Assembly (NCBI RefSeq): GCF_025766255.1
Contig: NW_026516749.1
Coordinates: forward strand, 124,001-188,000
From: Zychaea mexicana
Lineage: Eukaryota; Mucoromycota; Mucoromycetes; Mucorales; Lichtheimiaceae
Reading direction: 5' to 3'
DNA: 64,000 bases
In this document: positions 1-10,968 of the stretch, one piece after another
Position numbering within the stretch: the stretch's first letter is position 1
How the letters are laid out: every line of letters begins with the position of its first letter
Translations under genes and position numbers: made by a program
Notes under the pieces: generated by a model
Databases searched by the model: none
The model's input: the letters and a program-made list of their open reading frames with translations, nothing else
Told to the model about the DNA's origin: nothing

Positions 1-1016
1 TTCGGTTCGGTTCTTGAAGGGAACCGAACCAAACCGTCTAAAGCAAGAACTGAACCGACTAGAACTGACAAGAACCGTAGAACCGAAGAATCGAATCGAA
101 GAACCGAACCCATCATGTATATAAAAAAGGCAAGATTCGGTATCTTTAAATGAAAGCTGATGTGTGTGTTCAAATGTCGCGGTATACTTGAATACTGCAG
201 TAAAAAAGAATAGTTTATTATTGTACATTGAACAGCGATCTCAAAATGAATAAGAGAAACAGAATGTAAACATTCTTTTAGATGTGGGTCATTGCATGGT
301 TAAAAGATTAAAGCACAGTTTTTACGAAAAAAAATGGAGCTTATAGTACTTACTTAGAGCGACTTAGTATTACTAGTACATTATGTTATCGTAACATTGG
401 AGGAATTGAACCACAACCGGCAGTACATACAGCTGCTGTGTCTCTACGTGTGTATAGTGTATAGTGTCTCATAAAAGGCAAAGGGTGAATGGGTAAGATA
501 ATTCTGTTATGAGCCCCAGAATGCGCAATCTCAAACGGAATGCACAAACTTGATAAAACTGATCGAGAAGCCATGATAAATCTAGTAAAGTAGTACGTCA
601 TAGAAAAAAATGCATTGTGGGTAGCAAAGTAGAGGAACAAGTAATGATGTGCGTCATGGGCGGAGAAAGCAAGCTGCTGTCAGAAGAAGTGTTTTTTTAT
701 TTTTTTCTCTTCTCTTCTTTACTATTTTTCACTCCCTTCTGCTTTTGCAGGTTTTGTTAAGTTTTTCAATAAAGTATGGCCTACAAATATACTACTTTGT
801 GGTCTTTTCGGAATAACATTGTTCGTAACTTCTGTTATAGCCTATTCTATACTTCTTACCAAAATCGCTAAATGCAATCTTCTGCCTCTCGGTTCTTCGG
901 TTCTATGTATACAGAACCGTTTCGGTTCCAGTTCGGTTCTTGGTAGGAACTGAACCGTATTTTCTCGGTTTCGGTTCAGTTTGGTTCCGGTTCTACGGTT
1001 CTGATACGGATCCCTA
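1..1016. mobile_element. 1-kb non-coding fold-back element, copy A (cut by window start)
   Basis: A non-coding element also present, inverted, at 53980-54992. It ends at 1016 in the same terminal motif CGGATCCCTA that bounds the other copy, and the two agree along their length (for example the segment around 610-650 matches the complement around 54320-54370). The outer 110 bp or so at each end are dense in GGTTC/GAACC words. About 27 bp of the left tip lie outside the window. No open frame looks coding, so it is non-autonomous. The TIR TAGGGATCCG resembles hAT-type ends, but no target duplication is visible; superfamily unassigned. Confidence 0.75.
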
Positions 1017-2128
1017 GGCACAAGTACCAAAAGCACGTCTTGGTAGATTGTCAGAGTTACTATCTTGTCTGGTTGCAAGGTGGAATCTAGGAATTCCTAG
1101 ATCAGCATCAGTATCTCGGGGCAATAACGATTCAATGCTTGTACTTGCATGGTCGGTTGGCTCCTTGGCAAGGGAAGTTGATGTCACATGTAAGGCGTTA
1201 GATGATCTTTCCACATCAGTAATTCTTATAGGAGGGGCTGTACAGTGTATCAAAAATGCTGTCCTTACATATCCATCTGTAGAATCTCCCAGTTCCGTAT
1301 GACGAGCATTTCTTCTGGGCTGTTCGACAGCATTCTCTTGAAACGGTCCCACAAACGCAAAAAGTTGACTCACAGACAAAGTTTGTAATGAGGAGCTGAC
1401 CGGTCTGTGCCACGACGTTGTCAGGGAGCACTAATTAAATATTACGCGCACCGACGAAGTTAATATCAGGGACAAGGTATGGGGACGCGCTGGGATAATT
1501 GTCGATGGTATTCTCAGCAAACCTGATATTGATGCGCTTAGAACGACCTAGTCAGTAATAGCAGAGACGACCTTGAAGGCGCAACAAGACTTATAGAACA
1601 CATGCCAAAGATTTGTACCTTTGGCTGCCTGTATGATCAGTTGGGCTGCAAACAAAATCCTGCAACTTCGCTGAGATCGTGCAATAACTTACAAGAGACA
1701 CGTTGCCCAGGGCGTCTTCTACAAAAATATAGTAAGTATCATACATACTAGTAGAGGCCCGTACGGCGTCCGAATATGGGCGAATTTATTGACAAGACAA
1801 TTCTGGTAGGATAATTGCATAGTATAGATAAATAGATTCACTGAAAAACCGCATTCGGAGTTTACTGGTATAGAACACCTCTCGAGGACGCCGCAGTCGA
1901 CTTTTGTCTTCTCTTTACCCTTCTTTTCTTTTTATCCTCGAACACGTCGCTGGCATGACGTCATGTTTTCATGTTCCCACTACTCAGCTAGTTTCACCTC
2001 AAGGGGGAAAAAAGACACATATATATGGAATGAGCATAACATCTACATGAATATTGGTAAGTTGAATTGGTCTTTGAATGAGCAGAAGCTGGATTAAAAT
2101 TAAAATCTTATTTGCACAAATCATCTAG
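1017..2128. other. Unassigned stretch, possible decayed coding remnant
   Basis: No gene is supported here. The minus strand between about 1379 and 1014 can be read for 121 codons with a balanced residue mix, and two overlapping frames alternate across 1216-1431, which may be relics of one decayed exon. It resembles no family I recognise. The rest (1440-2128) shows nothing definite. Confidence 0.3.
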
Positions 2129-2667
2129 GCGACACTTTCGTAAACCGCCAATTTCATGCCCAGAAACTTAGATTTGCTTGTCCAATCTCAGAATGCAAAA
2201 AAATATGTAAAAACATTCAAACGTTCGGCTCTCATCTTGATGGACACGGAACCAGCTACACTGTGCCCAGTCCTGATTCATTTAATTTCATGGAGGAAAC
2301 GACACTGACAGCAGACATGCCAACGACATCGGCTATGTCATCATTCACACATTTACTTCCCGGACCATCTCCCATGGAATCACCTCCGACAACATTGCAC
2401 ACTGTATTGCCTGTCAATTCAAATTCAACAGAGTCGTCGGCCACACCAAACAGAAACCAGAATTGTCTACAAGGAATTGTGATCAAAGAACCGTTTGCTA
2501 CTCTCAATTTCGAAAATGTCGATTTGGCGAAGGAATTCTACAAGTTCCAGCTTGAAACCAAAGCTATGGCGTTGCAGGGACTTCTTCCACTTGAATCGCA
2601 CGTGCAACATATTCTGTCATTACAGGCTGTTCAATACTTTTATTTTTTATTTATTTTATATATTTAG
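2129..2667 (+). pseudogene. C2H2 zinc-finger gene fragment
   Basis: A plus-strand frame opens just after a plausible splice acceptor (CTAG at 2125-2128). It encodes one canonical zinc finger, C-x4-C-x12-H-x3-H, near 2176-2245, followed by a Ser/Thr/Pro-rich linker and a helical segment (AKEFYKFQLETKAMALQG). The frame then runs into AT-rich DNA around 2640 and stops, so the 3' part is missing. An exon of the uncharacterised family resumes on the same strand at about 6900, beyond the AT-rich block. The fragment may therefore be the 5' part of a gene split by that insertion. This link is inference; the finger itself is directly visible. Confidence 0.5.
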
Positions 2668-3123
2668 TTGTTAAGTTTTATTTTTAAATGATAAATAATG
2701 ATCAATATAATTAGGGGTGGTCAGAGAAAATCTTTGATTTTCGATGACGTGGTTAGCTGGTCATTGAGATGGTAGTCAAAACCCTAGAATGATGGTAGTC
2801 ATTCCAAACATTTGCCTATAAATGCCTCATAAACAGTGTTCATTGTCCTCGATTCTGCTTCTAAAACCTGGACGTACACATACGGATCTACACAAATTCA
2901 TCAGCAGCGCCACATGGGCGTCCTACTATTAGTTATCTAACCAATTATAATCTACTAGCTGTAATATAGATAATAAAATTGCTATGATCGGTATAACTAT
3001 CAGTGCCGAATTAATTATTTATTTACAATAAAAATAATAAAAATTGAATTTTTTTATTTATATTGGTAGCCTCCCACGAGAAAAAAAAGAGCGATTGTTT
3101 AAAGTATATAACAACAAATAAAA
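2668..3123. other. AT-rich flank of the DDE4/Rep block
   Basis: No coding frame. The DNA becomes strongly AT-rich from about 2640, matching the 3124-6830 block, so the block's left boundary probably lies here. I could not find a matching terminal inverted repeat or target duplication between this stretch and 6790-6900. Confidence 0.4.
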
Positions 3124-4601
3124 ATGAACACAACACAACACATTGAACAACTCAATATTGAAATTAAAAATTTAATTGATAATAAATGGACTTTTCTTGA
3201 TAAGTCTTGGCCTAAAATGCAACATAGATTTAATCATAGAACAGTTATTGAAGATATGAAGAATAATACAATAAATGATATAAAGGATGTATTACTTAAT
3301 AGATTTGGATTTATACCTGTATTTTATTTTCTTACAGTTTTATATGGAAATATTGAATATCCAGGGCCATACCGCGAGATTGAAAAAGGACTTGCATTAT
3401 TATATCATATGGTATTAGGTGTATCAGGAAAGGATATGCATACTGTTATGCCATATGCAACATTTTATGATTTATATAAGCGGTTCTGGATTACTAACTA
3501 TAATGAATTGAATAAAAAGGTAAAATAAGATCTAGATAGTATGTTCTCATCACCACGTATTCGCATTCTATCAGCAATAATAAACAATCCAGATGGTTTT
3601 AAGAATGTTACACTATTTATTGATGGACATGATAGTAAAATAAAGTATTATAAACCAAATGAGTCACATTCACAATTATATCCATATAAATTAAAAGGGC
3701 CAGCTGTACATACACAAGTTATACAGGATATGAATGAAATAATTATATATGTATCAGTATCTGAAAAATATGCTATCAGAAATGATGGTACTATGTTTAT
3801 TAATATGAAACTATTTAAAAAAATAAGTGAGGCAGATTGTTTAGGAATGGATGGTGGATATAATTTATTTATTAAAAAAGTTTAAAGATAATGCGACAGA
3901 TGCTGGATATAGTTTTTATGATCATAATTTTTAACATCCCATAAGAAAAGAACCAGGACAAAAGTTAACAATCAATGAGACATACTTTAATAATAAGTTT
4001 GGATCATTTCGTTCAGCAATAGAAGCACAGTTCTCTATGTTAGGCTCTAAATTTGAACGATTTAATAATAATCGTGCAGCATTGCAAATAACCGATATAA
4101 GATATTATAATATTCAGTTTTATGTTGCTTATATTCTTACTAATATATGGCGATTTGTAAATAAGTATAATATAGAGGTACAACCACATCATAAATTATG
4201 GTATGGAAAAGATTTTGAATTCCCAAGTAAGAAAACAAACTTAGTATTTTCAAATGAGCAAAAAGTAAATACTGAATATAACGAAATGGTTGATATGCAG
4301 CAGAAATTTCTACAGCTTAATATTATTCAATCAATAGATATAGCTATAGATAGTGAGGACGAAAGTGAAATAATACATCTAAACGCAAGAGAAAAAATCA
4401 AAGAGAACAGAGAAATATAGAACATAGTAATTCATATGAAATTGAGAAGATTGTAGGACATGTGTATACTGATAATAAGTACATATTTGAGGTTAAGTGG
4501 GTTGGATATATGTAAAGGATAATAGTTGGTTAACAGTTGATAAGTTTAATTCCTGGGAAATGCTACATAAATATATGGCCACACATGGTATTCAGCTCTA
4601 A
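3124..4601 (+). pseudogene. DDE4 (IS5/PIF-Harbinger-like) transposase with C-terminal chromodomain, decayed
   Basis: This would cut and join the element's DNA ends. The catalytic triad is visible in order: D in LFIDGHDSKI (about 3620), D in GMDGGYNLF (about 3850) and E in FRSAIEAQF (about 4020). About 400 bp of N-terminal helical sequence precedes it. The tail (about 4430-4601) reads as a chromodomain: SYEIEKIVGH, then KWVGY, then DNSWLTV, with the aromatic positions kept. Such a domain could steer integration to methylated histones (inference). Breaks: in-frame TAA at 3526-3528, a one-base slip in the A-run near 3878, TAA near 3931, and two more frame changes before and within the chromodomain. 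It converges with the Rep-like gene at 4708-6355 and is equally AT-rich. A paralogous N-terminus lies at 63720-64000. Confidence 0.8.
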
Positions 4602-4707
4602 ATTAATTTCTTACTTATTTGCTTATTAAAAAATCTTAAATTGAAACTGACCGCATCAACCTTTCGTTTACTTGCCCAATTATATTTAGGTTTTATGCAT
4701 TCATTAG

Positions 4708-6355
4708 TTATACTTTACTTATATTAGTACCTGTTGATTTATTTTTGACGTCAGTTTCTTTTGTTATATCTATATCATCTATTATAGCCTGTTTTATATC
4801 CTTATGCTTTTTAAAATATTCTTTTGGCTGTATTTCTTCTACTATTTGCTTGTTTCTCCATTTATTTTTAATGTGTCTTTTTTTCTTTTTACGTTTTGGT
4901 ATATTATTTGGTATGTTGCAGTCACTGCTTTTCTCTGATTCAGATGTACTTACATCTATGTATTTATGTTTCTCTATATCTTCTGGTGGGTCTTCCCAAT
5001 CAATAGTATCATTTACAACATCATCACATTTTATATCATTAAACACATCTTCCCAATGCCTACAATCTGCTGATGGTGGTACCTTTACAGTTGACCATCC
5101 TCTATTATTTTATTGAGGTGGTTTATGTTGTTTATTGTTCTGTGTATTATTACTATTATGTTTTTCTTCTTGTTCCTTCATATATTCTTCTGTATCAGCT
5201 AATTCTTGTAGTTCCTCTACTGTTTTATCCATCGGTGTATATTTTTTAATATCATCCTAACCACTATTATGTGCATAATAGATAAATGTATGCTGATCTT
5301 AGTATTCGTTTTCGAATTCATCTTTGTATACGTCCTCATACATATCCATGTTTTCATAATACATGAATTTATTTTCATAATCCTTCACCTTCATTGTGTA
5401 TGGATTCCATATTATATGACCTTTACGGTTCTTATCAACATAGATAATATATAAACGATTAAGCGTTGGCTCTAACTCATATACTGATTTATTTTTGTAT
5501 AACATGTGCGGCATATAGTTACTATTCAGTATTATTGGCATATTTTTCTTTTTAGTTATTGACTTTGTGAATTTGCCATTAAGTTTTAACCATGTTCCTT
5601 CTAACATTTGGTTTAAAAATGTTAATTTAAAATCAGAACCTGTTTCTTCATTATACATAAAATCATAATCATCATCCTTATAATCTGACCAATCATTTTC
5701 TTTATTCATTAGATATGCTCGATGGCACCTTGTTCTAATACATCAATGTTATATGTCTTACCTACATTTGATGGACCTACAATCCAGTATTGTGGTATCT
5801 TATCCACCAAACATTGTTTCAATACAAACATAGACCACATATGTAATTTATTCCCAGGGTTATTTTCCATATCGGTATCATGAAAGTAAGAATTAAATTT
5901 GATTTTACAGTATCATATTTAAATAGCAATTCTGGATATATTTCGGTAGCCTTCCGCATATTAAGCTGTTTCATAATTAATTGATATCCAAGTAACTGTT
6001 GGTGCATTTTCTGGTCTTAACTTCATAATTTGGATCCATATTATAACAAATATATCTTTTCCTTTATACAGTAGCTAATGGACTTTTGTGGATTACCACC
6101 TGGTTTAATGTTTGGAGTAACACCATCGATAGTGAAGAATTTACGTGCTGTTTTTGTGTCGAACCCTCATTCATTTGTATCTATATATAACATGTTTCTC
6201 ACCGGTTTCTGGTGCAATTTCATCACACGCAATTGCCTTTTCAATTCGATAACCAATACGTTCATGTTTGGTAAACCATTCCATGATTTTTCTTTTGTTA
6301 AATGAAAGTCCTTACAAATATATGTGAACAGCCCTTTAGTGTTTTGGAATCGAAT
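4708..6355 (-). pseudogene. CRESS-type Rep relic (HUH endonuclease plus SF3 helicase), broken
   Basis: Replication-initiator-like protein of the kind encoded by circular Rep-encoding ssDNA viruses, here decayed in a fungal genome. Motifs occur in the right order on the minus strand: an FTYIC-type motif I (about 6328-6308), a damaged motif II region (about 6200), a YxxK tyrosine motif YCIKE (about 6073-6059), Walker A GPSNVGKT (5777-5754), an acidic Walker B-like stretch DYDFMYNEE (about 5660), and an asparagine motif C ILNSN (about 5520). A lysine-rich tail follows (KRKKKKRH near 4900), possibly a nuclear-localisation signal. It is split among frames: stops or shifts lie near 6190, 6050, 5705, 5270 and 5110, so it cannot make protein. 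It converges with the DDE4 transposase and shares its base composition. It may be an endogenous viral relic or an element-borne gene; sequence alone does not decide. Confidence 0.7.
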
Positions 6356-6424
6356 TCTTTGCCGCCCTATGAGGAATCTGCACCAGAGGTGTTACTCTCT
6401 AACATTGCATCGGAAAATTGAGGA

Positions 6425-6690
6425 TTTGAGGATTTGAGGAATCTCACATATTCTCGAATTCTTCCAATATTTTATTGCATGCATTATCTTTAGTTTTTTA
6501 TCTACTTTAGCCTGTGTAAGGTCTTTTTCGAGTTCTGACCTCAGTTGTGTAACGAGAGGTTCATACTCAATATGCTATAGTTTTCAGCAAGGTGTTTTGC
6601 TCTTTCAATTAAGAGTGTCAATGTAATTCCTAAAATAGGAACAAATTCAGCCATAATAGCTAAGAATGCGAGAAGGTTGAGTTGGCTCAT
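6425..6690 (-). pseudogene. Small membrane/coiled-coil frame upstream of Rep
   Basis: From an ATG at 6690 the minus strand encodes about 49 residues with one long hydrophobic segment (LLAFLAIMAEFVPILGITL). After a one-base shift near 6565 it continues as a charged, heptad-like helix ending around 6425. It lies directly upstream of, and in the same direction as, the Rep-like gene, within the same AT-rich block. I recognise no family. It may be a third gene of the block or chance coding in low-complexity DNA. Confidence 0.35.
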
Positions 6691-6899
6691 GTCGATTGTT
6701 GAAGTAATAAAAATAAAAAATATAACAAATATATTTTGCTTTATATTCTGTGGTATAATTTTTATTTTTTTCAAAAATTTAAATATATACATGCTAAGAC
6801 ATTCATGCATGAATTATTTCAATAAAAATTAATTTGGCTATCCTGATATATCTTAGCTAATAAGTCATCTAGGGTTACTAGATCGTATTAAAATCATCA

Positions 6900-7400
6900 T
6901 AACCATGGCCGGTCCACATGCCGTAAATTTCACACCAGCATCCTTGAATCCGTTGGCATCAGTCACCATGAGTTCCCAATGACCGTCAAAGGAGAATTAG
7001 AGAAAATCGTCAAGGTACGAACAGCATATGCAAACATGTGGATAATGGAAGTTAACTAACATCTGATTTTTCGGACCGTGTGTAGAACATGGCCAAACAA
7101 TCGACACGTTTACAAGCGAGCAAAGATATCATGAAGCTTATGAGCGACAATGATATGAATGCAATCAATAAAATACTTCTCTCGGTGCGTAACTTGTAAG
7201 TGCCCTACATGGCAGGAAACGAAGATTAGATTTAACGCATTGATTAGGGTCGAAATGTTACCAGATGACTACTTGGAAAGTGGCCCACTTGAAATTGAGC
7301 TGATAACTCGGTATCTGCATGCCTCCCTTGTACCTCTCTTTGAAGACTTAAGCAGCAACACGATGTTTCGATGGTATGTATACCCTGTCGACGGTTTACA
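6900..7400 (+). pseudogene. Fragment of an uncharacterised Mucoromycota gene family (N-terminal/middle part)
   Basis: Three short exons can be read on the plus strand: about 6921-7014, 7086-7184 and 7248-7374. They are separated by introns with GT..AG ends (7015-7085 and 7185-7247, the second junction only approximately in phase). The last exon carries DDYLESGPLEIELITRYLHA and SLVPLFEDLSSNTMFRW, which I remember as typical of a family with many copies in Mucorales genomes and no known function. No further exon follows, so this is a remnant. A complementary C-terminal remnant of the same kind of gene is at 62140-63530. The assignment rests on memory of the family pattern and should be treated as moderate. 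Confidence 0.5.
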
Positions 7401-8869
7401 AAAATGAGATACGGGACACGAGCAAAGATGATGTTCAGGAAATACAGTAGAAAGCGGAGCAGTCTGACATGATTGTAAAATAGGACATCTATTGGCAATG
7501 ACCAATGGGAATCAACATCCAGACCTAATGCAGCCATAAGCATAATCAATAGTGCATCGTTTGACAAGACAGTACGGGTATATCCGTAGCAATAAAATTT
7601 TGATAACCTATAATTTTTATTAAAACTTATAAAGTTTCAAGTATTTCGGAGTTTCAAATCGTATAAATAATTAATTGAATACCCCTACTTTTTCTAGATT
7701 TCTACAGTACTGTGCCTTTGGAGCAGACTTTGTTTTACATGGCTAGTATAGCAAGCAGAACAATATGTGTGCGCACGGACGTCGATTTTGCGGTATAAAG
7801 TATAATTTGATCGCCTGTGGTTTTGTATAAAGCGGTTCTGTAACTGGAAAAAAAGGTGCTCTTACAGACACTCAACGTGGGTGGCAGTACGTAATTCGTG
7901 CATTGTGTACAGCAATCTTTGCAGCTGATCGAGTCGCAGTGTCAGCGAAAGTGTATATTATTTTATCTTTGTTGCACATATAAAGTATTTTTTACAACGA
8001 ACAATGTCAAAGGCAATGTCAAAGTTAATTTTATTGCAATCGGAATTGTACACTGTAGGGCAACACAAATCTCAAACAATTGCAGATGGTGAATGGTAGA
8101 ATGAATGGACAGGTACAACCTGAAGGGTAGCAAGCTCTTTATGCCCTCTCTTTCTGTGTAAAGCGGGTCCATCACTCGAAAAAAGGTGCTCTTGTTGCCG
8201 TGTGAGTATTATTCTATCTTTCTTGCATATATATAAAGTAGTTTTTATAACGAACAATGTCAAAGTTAACATTACTGAATCTAGCATTGCAAACGACAAC
8301 AAAAGTCTCAAGTCATTGCGGTTGGTGAATGGCAGAAGGAAGAGAAGGGTACAGCCTGAAAGCGTGGGAAGCAAGCTTTTGACAGAAGCCCGTCACCATG
8401 ATCTTTATTACTACTAATTCATATAACTTTCTTTTTTTATATATACATAGTTTATCAGTTCTTGGCTGTTTTGACGGTTGTACAGCCACTTTCCAAACAC
8501 ACAACATGCTGCGTTGTAGACTTTGGGCTCTATGCTAACTTCTCATACGGAACTCTGTTTAAAATACCATAGAGCTCTATGCTAAGCGCACATACGGATT
8601 TTTTACAAGACACAATGGCTTTCGTGACTAGGGTTACACAAGAGGGTTCTCATTTGTTTTGATGTTGTATTGCACGACAATTCTTATTGCTATTGATTGC
8701 TACGATTCTCTTTTCTTTAATAACCTTAGTTGGCGATGACGAAACAGCCGAGACCAGTCCTTCAAGGTGATATATATTGGTTTAGATAACATTCTTAAAG
8801 GCATATGTGAGGGGGAGGGGGTAGCAACAATATTATTATTGGTACTTGATATGACCTTTTATTTATAGT
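7401..8869. other. Gene-free stretch with decayed repeats
   Basis: No gene is supported. It contains a direct duplication (listed separately), a short repeated phrase CTCTATGCTAA at about 8530 and 8575, and a G-rich run near 8810. Confidence 0.4.
7826..8400. repeat. Direct duplication, about 330-bp spacing
   Basis: Two diverged copies in direct orientation: AAAGCGG..GGTGCTCTT at about 7828 and again at about 8160, each followed by an ATCTTT..CATATA..AAAGTA block, AACAATGTCAAAG, and a GGTGAATGG..ACAGGTACAACCTGAA-like segment (about 8090 and 8325). The copies differ by indels. The second includes a candidate intron (GTGAGTATT to CTAG) and a short basic frame, so the unit may be a piece of a decayed gene. 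Confidence 0.6.
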
Positions 8870-10045
8870 TGACAATGAAGATACGGCCGCTGCCAATTTC
8901 ATCAGCGCAATTTATGACGGTTTGACAATCTCTTTTATAATACGTGGGGATCGTGATGGATTTTTATAAGTGAAGCGTACCCAGCAATACTATTGATATT
9001 CGGTATGACCTTCTTCTCTATATAGTTCACGATCAAGCAATGACTGCTCACAGTTTCATCAGCGCAATCTATAACGGTTGACATTCTCTTTTATGAAAGA
9101 TGATTATTATAAGTGAAGCGTACCCAGCAATACTATTGATATTCGATATGCCCTTCTTCTCTATATAGTTCACGATCAAGCAATGACCGCTCACAGTTTC
9201 ATCAGCGCAATTTATAACGGTTTGACACTTTTTTATATGAAAGATGATTATTATAAGTGAAGCGTACCCAGCAATACTATTGATATTCGATATGCCTTCT
9301 TCTCTATATAGTTCACGATCAAGCAAGGACCGCTCACAGTTTCATCAGCGCCATTAATAATGGTTTGACATTCTGTTTTATGAAAGATGATTATCATAAG
9401 TGAAGCGTACCCAGCAATACTATTGATATTCGATATGCCCTTCTTCTCTATATAGTTCACGATCAAGCAAGGACCGCTCACAGTTTCATCAGCGCCATTT
9501 ATAACGGTTTGACATTCTGTTTTATGAAAGATGATTATTATAAGTGAAGCGTACCCAGCAATACTATTGATATTCGATATGCCCTTCTTCTCTATATAAT
9601 TCACGATCAAGCAATGACCGCTCACAGTATCATCAGCGCCATTTATAACGGTTTGACACATTTTCTCATATGCAAGATGATTATTATAAGTGAAGCGTAC
9701 CCAGCAATACTATTGATATTCGATATGCCCTTCTTCTCTATATAGTTCACGATCAAGCAAGGACCGCTCACAGTTTCATCAGCGCCATTAATAATGGTTT
9801 GACATTCTGTTTTATGAAAGATGATTATTATAAGTGAAGTGTACCCAGCAATACTATTGATATTCGATATGCCCTTCTTCTCTATATAGTTCACGATCAA
9901 GCAATGACCGCTCACAGTTTCATCAGCGCAATTTATAACGGTTTGACACTTTTTTATATGAAAGATGATTATTATAAGTGAAGCGTACCTAGCAACAGTA
10001 TTACTATTGATATTCGATATGCCCTTCTTCTCTATATATAGAATT
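8870..10045. repeat. Tandem satellite, 144-bp unit, about 8 copies
   Basis: The phrase AAGTGAAGCGTACCCAGCAA recurs at 8968, 9111, 9255, 9398, 9542, 9688, 9832 and 9976, giving spacings of 143, 144, 143, 144, 146, 144 and 144 bp. A diverged half unit precedes it from about 8870. Because 144 is divisible by three, the minus strand stays open across most of the array as a repeating 48-residue unit. This is expected from the period alone and is not taken as a gene. Confidence 0.93.
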
Positions 10046-10054
10046 GCCACGGCG

Positions 10055-10755
10055 ATTACTTAGTAGGTGGAGTATACCTAGTATACCCAGGTATACCCCA
10101 GGTTATTTGATATTTTGATAGAAAAACGGTCCAGGAACACGATTTATTATGTGGAAAACTCCGACCTAATTAATAGGTTGTGGAGATATAAGCCATTTAC
10201 TATTGAGTACAGGGTAATCCCTAGTAAGTATACCCAGTATACCCTAGGTATACCCCAGGTATACTCAAAATTAGTATTTGATATTTAGATAGAAAAACGG
10301 TCCAGGAACACGATTTATTATGTGGAAAACTCCGACCTAATTAATAGGTTGTGGAGATATAAGCCATTTACTATTGAGCACAGGGTAATCCCTAGTAAGT
10401 ATGCCTAGTATACCTAGGTATACCCCAGGTATACTCAAAATCTTTATTTGATATTTGGATAGCAAAACGGTCCAGGAACACAATGAAAAGTCCGACTCAA
10501 TTAATAGGTTGTGGAGATATAAGCCATTTATTATTGAGCAAAGGCAATCTGTACTAAGTATGCCCAGTATACCCTAGGTATACCCCAGGTATACTCATAA
10601 TGTTTATTTGATCTTTGGATAAAGAAATGGTCCAGGAACACGATTTATTATGATGAAAAGTCCTACTTCATTAATACGTTGTAGAGATGTAAGCCATTTA
10701 ATATTGAGCAAAGGGTAATCTCAACTAAGTATGCCTAGTAGACCTAGGTCTACCC
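10055..10755. repeat. Second tandem array, about 170-bp unit, 4 copies
   Basis: The phrase GGTCCAGGAACAC recurs with anchor positions 10127, 10298, 10468 and 10628 (spacings 171, 170 and 160 bp). Each unit also carries a palindrome-rich phrase (GTATACC..GGTATACCCC) and TTAATAGGTTGTGGAGATAT. Units diverge towards the right end. A purine-rich stretch follows to about 10968. The array begins within about 20 bp of the end of the 144-bp array and shares no unit sequence with it. Confidence 0.9.
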
Positions 10756-10968
10756 CAACGTTTTTTATAAAGTATAAATCCATTTGATAAGTAAAATATA
10801 TTTGAGAATATAAGAATAGAAAGGGATAAGAGTCAAAAAGAGAGAAAGGGATACAAGATAAAAGAGACAAGAGAGATCTAATATAAAAGATAAAAAGGGG
10901 AGCAGAGAAGAAGTATAATAATAGTATATATAAAAAATCGAAAAGAGGAGAGAAGAGAGGTAAAGGTT

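Noticed and set aside
1..120. GGTTC/AACCG-rich sequence as a telomeric repeat
   Set aside because: Not a regular tandem array; the same words recur inside both ends of the internal copy at 53980-54992, so they belong to the fold-back element.
8968..10050. Long minus-strand frames across the 144-bp array as a repeat protein gene
   Set aside because: A 144-bp period keeps any stop-free frame open automatically; there is no start context, domain or splice structure to support a gene.
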